From: DASQLQ01 sp035629935
GTDB lineage: Bacteria; Actinomycetota; CADDZG01; WHSQ01
Assembly: GCA_035629935.1 (NCBI GenBank)
Contig: DASQLQ010000144.1
Coordinates: forward strand, 1 to 13,843
Direction: 5' to 3'
Length of the DNA stretch: 13,843 bases
In this document: in pieces, positions 7,065 through 12,708 of the stretch
How positions within the stretch are numbered: the stretch's first letter is position 1
How the letters are laid out: each line of letters begins with the position of its first letter
Made by a program: the position numbers and the translations under genes
The notes under the pieces: generated by a model
The model's input: only the letters and a program-made list of their open reading frames with translations
What the model was told of the DNA's origin: nothing
Database searches by the model: none

Positions 7065-8089
7065 CCGAACGCGTTTTGGTCACCGGGTCGGCCGGTTTCA
7101 TCGGTGGCTACGTGGTTCAGGAATTGCTCGATAAGGACTACGAGGTCGTCGGGATCGATAACCACTCCAAGTACGGGCGGGTGTCGAAGTCCTACGACGA
7201 TCATCCTCGTTACCGCTTGATCGAGGGAGACGCGACCGACGTCGACTTGATGAAGAAGAGCCTCGAAGGGTGCACGTATCTGATCGCGGGTGCAGCCATG
7301 ATCGGCGGGATCTCCTACTTCCACACCTACGCATACGACCTGCTCGCTACGAACGAGCGGATCATGGCAGCAACCACGGATGCGGCCATCGCAGCGCACT
7401 CCAGTGGAACGCTGAAGAAGGTCCTCTACATGAGTTCCTCCATGGTGTTCGAGAGCGCCGACTCGTGGCCCTCCTTCGAGGGGCAGGAGAAGCAAGTGCC
7501 GCCGCCCCGCTCCTCATACGGTTTTCAGAAGCTGGCGGTCGAGTACTTCGCACGGGCTGCCTTTGAGCAGTACGGAGTGCCCTACACGATCGTTCGTCCG
7601 TTCAACTGTGTAGGCGTCGGCGAAGGCCGGGCCCGAGGCGACGTTCCCATCCTGTCGGGCAACGTCGAGCTCGCGATGAGCCACGTCGTTCCCGATCTGG
7701 TGCAGAAGATCCTCAAGGGTCAGGATCCGTTGCACATCCTGGGCGACGGTCGCCAGGTTCGCCACTACACATACGGCGGCGACCTTGCTCAAGGGATCGT
7801 GATCGCGATGGAGCATCCAGACGCACTCAACGAAGACTTCAACCTCGCTACCGCCGAGTCGACGACCGTGCTGGATCTGGCCGAGTTGATCTGGAAGAAG
7901 ATCAAAGGACCCGACGTCCCGTTCAACTACGTATCGGACGACCCCTTCGAGCACGACGTTCAGAAACGCGTGCCCGACGTCGAGAAAGCCAAGAAGATCC
8001 TGGGCTTCGAAGCCAAGACGGGTCTAGACGAGATGCTCGACGAAGTGATCCCGTGGGTGGAGCAGGCGATGAAAGAAGGCCGTATCTAG
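7061..8089 (+). CDS. NAD-dependent sugar-nucleotide epimerase/dehydratase (extended SDR)
   Basis: A 342-residue extended short-chain dehydrogenase. The NAD-binding motif is GSAGFIG (9-15), with the acidic Asp33 at the end of the second strand. Catalytic residues are Tyr153 and Lys157 in SSYGFQK, with the Ser cluster 125-127 (YMSSSMVF) supplying the third member. The segment GAAMIGGISYF (77-87) is reminiscent of GDP-mannose 3,5-epimerase-type proteins. A sugar-binding Arg-rich part VRPFNCVGVGEGRAR follows. The GTG start lies in a GTGA overlap with the glycosyltransferase stop. It is the last gene of the operon and ends in a CTAG shared with the convergent oxidase gene. Epimerisation, dehydration or decarboxylation of the sugar made by the dehydrogenase at 5125 are all possible; the motif set does not decide. 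Confidence 0.85.
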   Translation: MTERVLVTGSAGFIGGYVVQELLDKDYEVVGIDNHSKYGRVSKSYDDHPRYRLIEGDATDVDLMKKSLEGCTYLIAGAAMIGGISYFHTYAYDLLATNERIMAATTDAAIAAHSSGTLKKVLYMSSSMVFESADSWPSFEGQEKQVPPPRSSYGFQKLAVEYFARAAFEQYGVPYTIVRPFNCVGVGEGRARGDVPILSGNVELAMSHVVPDLVQKILKGQDPLHILGDGRQVRHYTYGGDLAQGIVIAMEHPDALNEDFNLATAESTTVLDLAELIWKKIKGPDVPFNYVSDDPFEHDVQKRVPDVEKAKKILGFEAKTGLDEMLDEVIPWVEQAMKEGRI

Positions 8090-9225
8090 ACCTTCGTTAC
8101 CAGATCTCTGTTCAGGTCGGCCCACCCCGCCACGCCTGAGAGAGCGGCGGTGGCATCGAGATCCATGAGAAGAGAGCGCAGGAACTGTTCGACACCCGCC
8201 TGACCGGCAACGGCCAACGCATAGACATAGGGACGACCGATCATCACGGCGTTCGCTCCCAGAGCGAGGGCTTTCAGGATGTCGGAACCCTCACGGATGC
8301 CACCGTCGACGAGGACGGGCGTGTTGTCACCGATCGTGTCGCGGACGTCCACCAGCGCGTCCAACGAGGCGATCGCGCCACCGACCTGCCGTCCTCCGTG
8401 GTTGGACACGATGATCCCGTCCGCTCCGACGTCCAAGCCGCGCTTTGCGTCGTCGCCGCGCAAGATGCCCTTTAGGAGTATCGGCAGAGATGTCTGATCG
8501 CGCAGCCATGCGATGTCGTCCCATGTCAGCTCGAGGTTCTGGAACATCTCGAGCATCGCCGTGCCCGCCGCGCGCGGATCCTCCTCAGGTGTTTTCTCCA
8601 GCTTGGCGCAGAACACGGGGTCGCTCGTGAATTGCCCGATCCCGATCCCTTCTGCAAACGGAAGGTAGGCATTGCGAAGGTCGCGGTGTCGCCACCCAAG
8701 CGTCAGCGTGTCCAGGGTCAGGACGATCGCGCCGTATCCGGATGCCTCGGCTCGTTTAACGAAGCTGGCGGCGACTTCCTTATCGCTTACCCAGTAGAGC
8801 TGATACCAGCGAGGCGCATCCTGTGTTGCCTCCGCGATCTCCTCCATCGGCAACGACGCGCAGCTGGATGTGATGAACGGCAAACCAACCGCCGCCGCCG
8901 CACGCGCCGACGGCAGCTCGGCGTCGGGATGCAGGATCCCCTGCACGCCTACCGGTGCAAGGAAAAGAGGAGCCGGCGAACTGAGCCCCAGGATCTCTAC
9001 CGACAAGTCCCGCTGAGTGTTGCCCGTGAGCATCCGCGGGCGTAACCGCCAACGCGAGAAGGCGGCACGGTTGTCGTGCACGGTCGATTCGTCACCGGCC
9101 CCCCCAGCCACGTAATCGAACGCTCGTTGCCGCAGAACTTCTTCGGCCCGGGTCTCCCATTCCTTGTAGGAGACAGGCCATGACTTGTCTCCCTTTACAT
9201 ATGACTCGGCTCTCTCGTCTGGCAT
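8086..9225 (-). CDS. FMN-dependent alpha-hydroxy-acid oxidising enzyme (lactate 2-monooxygenase-like)
   Basis: A 379-residue TIM-barrel flavoenzyme of the glycolate oxidase/lactate dehydrogenase family, which oxidises 2-hydroxy acids to 2-keto acids. Active-site residues in order: Tyr38 (FDYVAGGAGDE), Tyr141 (WYQLYW), Lys252 (LLKGI), and the catalytic base His276 with Arg279 in SNHGGRQ. The FMN phosphate region is VLVDGGIREGSDILKALALG (304-323). The segment LTLGWRHRDLRNAYLPF and the following SDPVF recall lactate 2-monooxygenase rather than the quinone-linked LldD, so the product could be acetate plus CO2 or pyruvate plus peroxide. The ATG at 9225 has AGAGGA five bases upstream, which rules out the longer reading frame that would run into the divergent gene. 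Length fits the family (about 380-395). The substrate is not determined. Confidence 0.87.
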   Translation of the reverse strand: MPDERAESYVKGDKSWPVSYKEWETRAEEVLRQRAFDYVAGGAGDESTVHDNRAAFSRWRLRPRMLTGNTQRDLSVEILGLSSPAPLFLAPVGVQGILHPDAELPSARAAAAVGLPFITSSCASLPMEEIAEATQDAPRWYQLYWVSDKEVAASFVKRAEASGYGAIVLTLDTLTLGWRHRDLRNAYLPFAEGIGIGQFTSDPVFCAKLEKTPEEDPRAAGTAMLEMFQNLELTWDDIAWLRDQTSLPILLKGILRGDDAKRGLDVGADGIIVSNHGGRQVGGAIASLDALVDVRDTIGDNTPVLVDGGIREGSDILKALALGANAVMIGRPYVYALAVAGQAGVEQFLRSLLMDLDATAALSGVAGWADLNRDLVTKV

Positions 9226-9230
9226 CTCGT

Positions 9231-9236
9231 TCCTCT
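9231..9236 (-). promoter_or_regulatory. Shine-Dalgarno AGAGGA of the alpha-hydroxy-acid oxidase gene
   Basis: Read on the minus strand, AGAGGA is followed by the 5-base spacer ACGAG and then ATG at 9225. It fixes the start and leaves only 42 bases between this gene and the divergent gene at 9268. Confidence 0.7.
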
Positions 9237-9255
9237 TTCGGTGGTTACGCCTGCT

Positions 9256-9261
9256 TAGGAT
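9256..9261 (+). promoter_or_regulatory. Putative -10 hexamer TAGGAT of a leaderless transcript
   Basis: TAGGAT lies 6 bases before ATG 9268 in the 42-base gap between divergent genes. AGGA inside it could alternatively act as a Shine-Dalgarno sequence with a 7-base spacer, so the two readings compete. The matching TAGGATGCTGC before the SAM hydrolase gene favours the promoter reading. Confidence 0.45.
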
Positions 9262-9267
9262 GCTGCC

Positions 9268-10059
9268 ATGTTGAAGGCAGACACGTCCGAGGTCAGGAAG
9301 GCCCTGATCGCGGCCGGGATCACCGGCCCTCATCAGTCCCACAGTCGGTCGGGGAGCCTAAGCAAGATCCACTCGCTGCTGGAAGGACTCGAGCCGGAGG
9401 CGACCTTCGGCCTCCCGGGGTTGGAGAAGTACTCGGCCGCCGAGATCCTGGGTTTCATGGCCGAGCTAACCGGGTGCTCCAGCGACATCGCCGATAGCAC
9501 TTGCGATGACTTCATCGACCCGGAAAAGACGATCGCGGGCCTGCTTGGCGCCGCTCGGCGGCTCCGGGACGAAGCCCGCCGCGGTGGCTCACTGCTTGCA
9601 GTAACCGGACACCCGACGGGCATGCTCGAGTTCTACGTGCGGGTGATGGACGCGTTCGTCCGCGCGGGCGGCAAACAAGTGAGGCTCAGAGAAGGGGAGC
9701 AGTTACCGATCGGAAACCGAGGTCAGACGCGAGAGGTGCGTTACGTCGGTGGGGTCGGCTGCGTGGCCGACTGGGGTTCGTTGCGACACACGCACAGCCC
9801 GGCAGCGATGGAGGCATTGCTTCAAGAGGATCCATGGCCCGACCTCGTGCTGGGCGATCACGGGTTCGCCGGCGCAGCGCTCGCGCGCGAGATACCCGTC
9901 GTGGCGGTCGTCGACATCAACGACCACGCGTTGGCGGTCGCTGCAGCAGAGCATCGCGCTATTACGATCATCCCGATGGACGACAACCGGCCGCCCCGCC
10001 TTTACGAGCCGGCGTGGACGTTGGTCGAGCGCATCATCTCTGGTGAGCTGGATGAGTGA
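9268..10059 (+). CDS. Conserved actinobacterial protein, 'phosphatase'-type annotation in relatives, function unproven
   Basis: A 263-residue cytoplasmic protein without signal peptide or membrane segment. Visible conserved-looking blocks are a helical N-terminus, FIDPEKTIAGLLGAARRLRD, LLAVTGHPTGMLEFY (about 111-125), WGSLRHTHSP (about 170-179), LVLGDHGFAGAALA (about 193-206), VDINDHAL and IIPMDDNRPPRLYEP. From memory these align with streptomycete proteins labelled simply 'phosphatase', where the His- and Asp-rich blocks TGHP, HTHSP and DHG recur. Those clusters suggest a metal or phosphate site, but I know of no tested activity. The start ATG has both TAGGAT and AGGA directly upstream. The gene overlaps the aminopeptidase gene by 8 bases, so the two are likely co-translated and may work in one pathway. 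Confidence 0.65.
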   Translation: MLKADTSEVRKALIAAGITGPHQSHSRSGSLSKIHSLLEGLEPEATFGLPGLEKYSAAEILGFMAELTGCSSDIADSTCDDFIDPEKTIAGLLGAARRLRDEARRGGSLLAVTGHPTGMLEFYVRVMDAFVRAGGKQVRLREGEQLPIGNRGQTREVRYVGGVGCVADWGSLRHTHSPAAMEALLQEDPWPDLVLGDHGFAGAALAREIPVVAVVDINDHALAVAAAEHRAITIIPMDDNRPPRLYEPAWTLVERIISGELDE

Positions 10060-11005
10060 CGCGATGGATCGGGCGGTCGAGGCGGTCTTGACCGAGTGCC
10101 TGAACGTTCGATCGGGCGAGAACGTCCTAATCGTCACCGATCCGAACAAGAGCGCGATCGCGCGGGCCATCCTGGAGGGAGCACGTGCGATGGGGGCCGA
10201 GGCCGTGTTGGCGGAGATGAGTGAACGAGCCACTAACGGCACCGAGCCCCCACCTCAGATAGCCGCAGCGATGCTTGGCGCCGACGTTTTCATCGCGCCG
10301 ACAACCAAGTCGCTGTCGCATACCGAGGCTCGCCGTCTTGCCTGCGAGAAGGGTGCCCGCGCGGCGACGATGCCGGACATCACGGAAGACATGATGATCC
10401 GGACGATGGACATCGACTGGCCCGCCCTCGTCAAACGATCGGCCAGCGTCGCCGAGCTACTGACAAAGGGCAACGTGGTTCACATCACGACCGAGATCGG
10501 AACCGATGTCACCCTGTCGATCGAGGGGAGACAAGGGATCGTCGACGACGGGCGTCTACGGGAGGCAGGGTCGTTCGGCAACCTTCCGGCCGGCGAGGGG
10601 TTCATCGCCCCGGTCGAGGGCAAGACGAACGGTCGCATCGTCTTCGATGGATCCATCTGGCCGGTCGGAGTCCTGAACGAACCGCTGATCATCGACATCG
10701 AGGATGGCTACGCACGCGGTTTCTCGGGGCCCGAGGCCGAGAGATTCAAGACGATGCTGGGGGAATACGGCGATGATGCGTTCGCTGTTGCCGAGCTGGG
10801 GATCGGAACCAATGAAAAGGCTCAGCTAACGGGCAACGTGTTGGAGGATGAGAAGATCCTGGGGACCATCCACGTCGCTTTCGGCGATAACCATTCCTTC
10901 GGGGGCGTGATCAGGGTCTCCTCCCATCAAGATGGCATCGTTCTGAAGCCCACCCTCACGGTGGACTCGGAAGCACTCCTTACCCAGGGCAGGATGCTTA
11001 TCTAG
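10052..11005 (+). CDS. M29-type metallo-aminopeptidase
   Basis: A 317-residue protein of the thermophilic aminopeptidase (M29, AmpS/PepS-like) type, which removes N-terminal residues from peptides in the cytoplasm using two metal ions. The diagnostic part is the C-terminal half: LPAGEGFIAPVEG (179-190, Glu182), ELGIGTNEKAQLTGNVLEDE (248-267, Glu248), GTIHVAFGDNHSFGG (271-285, His274) and HQDGIVLKPTL (His292, Asp294). These are the candidate metal ligands. The N-terminal alpha/beta domain is shorter than in classical AmpS (about 410 residues), as in the short ~320-residue subfamily. ATG 10052 is preferred because it couples to the previous gene by an 8-base overlap with GGTGAG upstream; ATG 10064 is a possible alternative four codons later. 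Family assignment is fairly safe; the preferred peptide substrate is not visible. Confidence 0.8.
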   Translation: MSDAMDRAVEAVLTECLNVRSGENVLIVTDPNKSAIARAILEGARAMGAEAVLAEMSERATNGTEPPPQIAAAMLGADVFIAPTTKSLSHTEARRLACEKGARAATMPDITEDMMIRTMDIDWPALVKRSASVAELLTKGNVVHITTEIGTDVTLSIEGRQGIVDDGRLREAGSFGNLPAGEGFIAPVEGKTNGRIVFDGSIWPVGVLNEPLIIDIEDGYARGFSGPEAERFKTMLGEYGDDAFAVAELGIGTNEKAQLTGNVLEDEKILGTIHVAFGDNHSFGGVIRVSSHQDGIVLKPTLTVDSEALLTQGRMLI

Positions 11006-11014
11006 AGACATTCG

Positions 11015-11050
11015 CCCTATTTAGGGGGCTGTGGTCGGAAGCCGAGGCTT
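11015..11050. other. Two 5-2-5 dyads in the gap before the BldC-like gene
   Basis: CCCTA-TT-TAGGG occupies 11015-11026 and AAGCC-GA-GGCTT occupies 11039-11050; their centres are 24 bases apart. Both lie between the aminopeptidase stop and the -10-like TATACT. They could be operator half-sites or weak hairpins. Perfect 5-base arms are short enough to arise by chance. Confidence 0.3.
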
Positions 11051-11052
11051 GA

Positions 11053-11058
11053 TATACT
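11053..11058 (+). promoter_or_regulatory. Putative -10 element TATACT of the BldC-like regulator gene
   Basis: TATACT lies 10 bases before ATG 11069, so a transcript would begin about 3-5 bases before the start codon and be nearly leaderless. It is the best match to a bacterial -10 consensus in the 63-base gap. No clear -35 sequence lies 16-18 bases upstream, where the dyad AAGCC-GA-GGCTT begins to intrude. Confidence 0.5.
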
Positions 11059-11068
11059 TCGTCTTCGG

Positions 11069-11287
11069 ATGAACGCGCGAATCGAACCAACCGGCGACGC
11101 CAACCCATTGGGAGGAACGTTCCTGACGGTCGGCGAGGTCGCGCGTCACCTGAGAGTTTCGAACATGACGGTCTACCGTCTCGTGAAATCAGGGCAGCTA
11201 TCGGCAGTCCGGATCGGTCGTGGTTACCGGATCCGTGACGTGGACATGCACAAGTACCTCGAGCAGCGGTACATGGATGCGGGCTAG
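11069..11287 (+). CDS. BldC/excisionase-family MerR-like DNA-binding protein
   Basis: A 72-residue protein that is mostly one winged helix-turn-helix of the MerR/excisionase (HTH_17) type. FLTVGEVARHLRVSNMTVYR gives helix 1, turn and recognition helix; VKSGQLSAVRIGRGYRI gives the wing; DVDMHKYLEQ gives the last helix. The C-terminal RYMDAG resembles the ending I recall for the mycobacterial Rv0500A protein. Proteins of this group act as small transcription regulators; the relative BldC controls development in Streptomyces by binding direct repeats. The start ATG has a TATACT 10 bases upstream. It is followed by a strong intrinsic terminator, so it is probably transcribed mainly as a single gene. 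In mycobacteria the neighbouring downstream gene encodes bS22; here a kinase-like gene lies between them. The target genes are unknown. Confidence 0.87.
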   Translation: MNARIEPTGDANPLGGTFLTVGEVARHLRVSNMTVYRLVKSGQLSAVRIGRGYRIRDVDMHKYLEQRYMDAG

Positions 11288-11314
11288 ATAGCCTCTCTGG
11301 GGATCGAGCAGCGA

Positions 11315-11338
11315 CCGTCCTTGGGACGGGCTTTTTTT
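11315..11338 (+). terminator. Intrinsic (rho-independent) terminator after the BldC-like gene
   Basis: The stem CCGTCC/GGACGG (11315-11320 with 11324-11329) has a TTG loop, then GC and a run of seven T (11332-11338). This is the only clear intrinsic terminator in the window. It ends 21 bases before ATG 11360 of the next gene, so that gene needs its own promoter, here overlapping or right after the T run, or regulated readthrough. Confidence 0.85.
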
Positions 11339-11339
11339 A

Positions 11340-11345
11340 TTTAAT
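11340..11345 (+). promoter_or_regulatory. Possible -10 TTTAAT for the Clp1-like gene, overlapping the terminator tail
   Basis: TTTAAT follows the terminator T run by one base and lies 14 bases before ATG 11360. It is the only AT-rich -10-like hexamer between the terminator and the start. No Shine-Dalgarno sequence is obvious before that ATG; a GGGG at 11346-11349 is too far upstream to be convincing. Confidence 0.3.
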
Positions 11346-11359
11346 GGGGTGTTCCTCAG

Positions 11360-12250
11360 ATGGACGTGGCGCTCGATCCGATTTTCGAACGACTGATCGG
11401 AAGTCCCGGCACTGTTTTCTTGCTGGGCGACATAGACACCGGTAAGACCTCCTTCGGCATGGAGTTGCTCAAGCGAGCCTCTGCCGCCGGCGTTTCGGGG
11501 GCAATGGTCGATGCGAACATCGACCAGTCGACCGTCGGCCCCCCCACCACGGTGGGGCTCAAGTTCTGCCAGGGTCTTCAACAGATCGATTACGACACCC
11601 TGCGCGAGGCGGATGCACTCGCTTTCGTCGGGTCCCTAACCCCGCGGGAGCATCTGTTGCCTCTCGTGGCCGGCACAGCCAAGTTGATCCAGCGTGCCCG
11701 CGAGGCGGGTAGCAGTCTGATCGTGGTCGACACGACGAGCTTCGTGTCGGGTGTTTACGGTCAGACACTTAATTACCATCTGATGGACGCAGCGGCCCCC
11801 GACTTCGTTGTTGCGCTGGAGCGCGGCGGCGAGCTCGAGCCGCTGGTGGGTATCGCCCAGCGATTCACCTCGGCAGAGGTCCTAGAGGCAGGCGCGTTCG
11901 CTGGCGAGGGACGCTCGGCCGAAGAGAAGGTGACCTTTAGGGAGACCCAGTTCGCCTCTTACTTCAAGGGGACTTCCAGGTGGCGTGTGAAGCCGACGGT
12001 GTTCATGCCCACGCTCCCACCCGAGTTCGATCTTCACCTTCTGGATCACTTGGTGGTGGGGATGGAGGACGGAAAAGGAGCGTGTTCGGGGATCGGCGTG
12101 CTCGAGCACGACCCCGAAGAGGACATACTGCGTATGGTGTCCCCGGTGACCGAGGGCGTGAAAGGCCTCCGCCTCGGTTCGGTCAGGATCGATCCCGGGG
12201 GCCGCGCGAGAGGTCCGGTCAGTCTCAGAGACCTCTTCGGCACGGAATAG
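11360..12250 (+). CDS. Clp1/Grc3-like P-loop polynucleotide 5'-kinase family protein
   Basis: A 296-residue P-loop NTPase. The Walker A motif is LLGDIDTGKTSF (21-32, Lys29). It is followed by the motif VDANIDQSTVGPPTTVGL (50-67), the counterpart of DADxGQSxxxPP in Clp1, Grc3 and archaeal polynucleotide kinases. The Walker B-like strand is LIVVDTTSFVSG (120-131), then VVALERGGELEPL. The C-terminal domain (about 230-280) has VVGMEDGKGACSGIGVLEHD and VKGLRLGSVRID, matching the beta-rich C-terminal part of those kinases. Family members phosphorylate 5'-hydroxyl RNA or DNA ends; the equivalent of the usual Gly in DxGQS is Asp55 here. The gene sits between a BldC-like regulator and bS22, with a terminator just upstream and a hairpin just downstream. 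Bacterial Clp1-family members are known but little studied. Activity and substrate are inference. Confidence 0.72.
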   Translation: MDVALDPIFERLIGSPGTVFLLGDIDTGKTSFGMELLKRASAAGVSGAMVDANIDQSTVGPPTTVGLKFCQGLQQIDYDTLREADALAFVGSLTPREHLLPLVAGTAKLIQRAREAGSSLIVVDTTSFVSGVYGQTLNYHLMDAAAPDFVVALERGGELEPLVGIAQRFTSAEVLEAGAFAGEGRSAEEKVTFRETQFASYFKGTSRWRVKPTVFMPTLPPEFDLHLLDHLVVGMEDGKGACSGIGVLEHDPEEDILRMVSPVTEGVKGLRLGSVRIDPGGRARGPVSLRDLFGTE

Positions 12251-12274
12251 AACCAGAGGAATCAGTTCGTCGAA

Positions 12275-12298
12275 CGCCGACGGGCTCGGCCGTCGGCG
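12275..12298 (+). promoter_or_regulatory. Strong 9-bp hairpin in front of the bS22 gene
   Basis: CGCCGACGG (12275-12283) pairs perfectly with CCGTCGGCG (12290-12298) around the 6-base loop GCTCGG. It lies in the 61-base gap after the Clp1-like stop and ends two bases before the AAGGA ribosome-binding site of bS22. It lacks a T run, so a classical terminator is unlikely. It could be a translational operator, an RNA processing or stability element that separates the two messages, or a weak attenuator. Confidence 0.55.
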
Positions 12299-12300
12299 GG

Positions 12301-12305
12301 AAGGA
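12301..12305 (+). promoter_or_regulatory. Shine-Dalgarno AAGGA of the bS22 gene
   Basis: AAGGA is followed by a 6-base spacer and ATG 12312. It supports translation of a reading frame that is otherwise short enough to be missed, and it lies immediately downstream of the hairpin. Confidence 0.75.
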
Positions 12306-12311
12306 AAATAG

Positions 12312-12413
12312 ATGCCTTCGTTAGTAAAGAAGCGCCGCAAGAAGATGCGCAAGAAGAAGCATCGCAAGATGCTCAAGAAGACGCGCTGGCAGCGGCGTCA
12401 GCAGGGGAAGTAG
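12312..12413 (+). CDS. Small ribosomal protein bS22-type (AURKAIP1/COX24 domain), 33 residues
   Basis: A 33-residue, extremely basic protein that begins MPSLVKKRRKKMRKKKHRK and ends in RRQQGK. It closely resembles the mycobacterial protein encoded by Rv0500B, later seen in ribosome structures as bS22 of the small subunit, and the conserved C-terminal domain of mitochondrial AURKAIP1. It would bind rRNA in the 30S subunit. The start ATG has AAGGA six bases upstream. A perfect 9-base-pair hairpin lies directly before that site. No separate promoter is evident, so it is probably read through from the Clp1-like gene. Its stop codon abuts the stop codon of the convergent whiB-like gene with no base between. 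Length and composition match the family exactly; I am confident of the identity. Confidence 0.92.
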   Translation: MPSLVKKRRKKMRKKKHRKMLKKTRWQRRQQGK

Positions 12414-12692
12414 TTACTCAGAGATAAGAGATACGACTTCGTCGGCCTTCGCCTGACGGGCTCGGCTCCGACGACGCGCTACGAGCGAGCGTCGTTCCTG
12501 AGTGTTCAACCCTCCCCAGATACCGAATCTTTCGCCGGCTGCGATCGCGAATTCGAGACAAACCTGTCGCACTTCACACATCGCGCAGATCGCTTTGGCT
12601 TCGTCGGCTTCTTGCTCGGCGGGAGGAAAGAAGATCTCGACCGGGACTAGACGGCACTCCGCACGGTCCTGCCATTCCTCGTTGGACGCCAT
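12414..12692 (-). CDS. WhiB-like iron-sulfur transcription factor
   Basis: A 92-residue Wbl protein. Four cysteines, Cys13, Cys36, Cys39 and Cys45 (C-X22-C-X2-C-X5-C), would hold a [4Fe-4S] cluster. The family turn GIWGG is at residues 57-61, and a basic C-terminal stretch RRSLVARRRSRARQ follows for DNA contact. The start WQDRAECR, with FFPP and CAMCEVRQVCLEFA, is typical of the general Wbl core rather than of WhiB7. These proteins occur only in actinobacteria and their phages, and regulate genes by binding the primary sigma factor. ATG 12692 is chosen: GGAG lies 5 bases upstream and TAGAAT 10 bases upstream; a GTG at 12725 would add a poor extension. It is convergent with bS22 and divergent from the SAM hydrolase gene. 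Which Wbl subgroup it belongs to is not resolved. Confidence 0.93.
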   Translation of the reverse strand: MASNEEWQDRAECRLVPVEIFFPPAEQEADEAKAICAMCEVRQVCLEFAIAAGERFGIWGGLNTQERRSLVARRRSRARQAKADEVVSLISE

Positions 12693-12702
12693 GCCGTCTC
12701 CA

Positions 12703-12708
12703 ATTCTA
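12703..12708 (-). promoter_or_regulatory. Putative -10 element TAGAAT of the whiB-like gene
   Basis: On the minus strand TAGAAT lies 10 bases before ATG 12692. A transcript would have only a very short leader, which would begin inside or after the GGAG ribosome-binding sequence, so either the message is near-leaderless or the real promoter is further upstream in the 111-base divergent gap. Confidence 0.35.

Noticed and set aside
9226..9342. Longer N-terminus for the alpha-hydroxy-acid oxidase
   Set aside because: It would overlap the divergent gene at 9268, and the strong AGAGGA before ATG 9225 marks the start.
12265..12275. GTTCGTCGAAC palindrome considered as a LexA (SOS) box
   Set aside because: The actinobacterial LexA box has GAAC-N4-GTTC order; here the half-sites are reversed and separated by 3 bases, and the site is not at a promoter.
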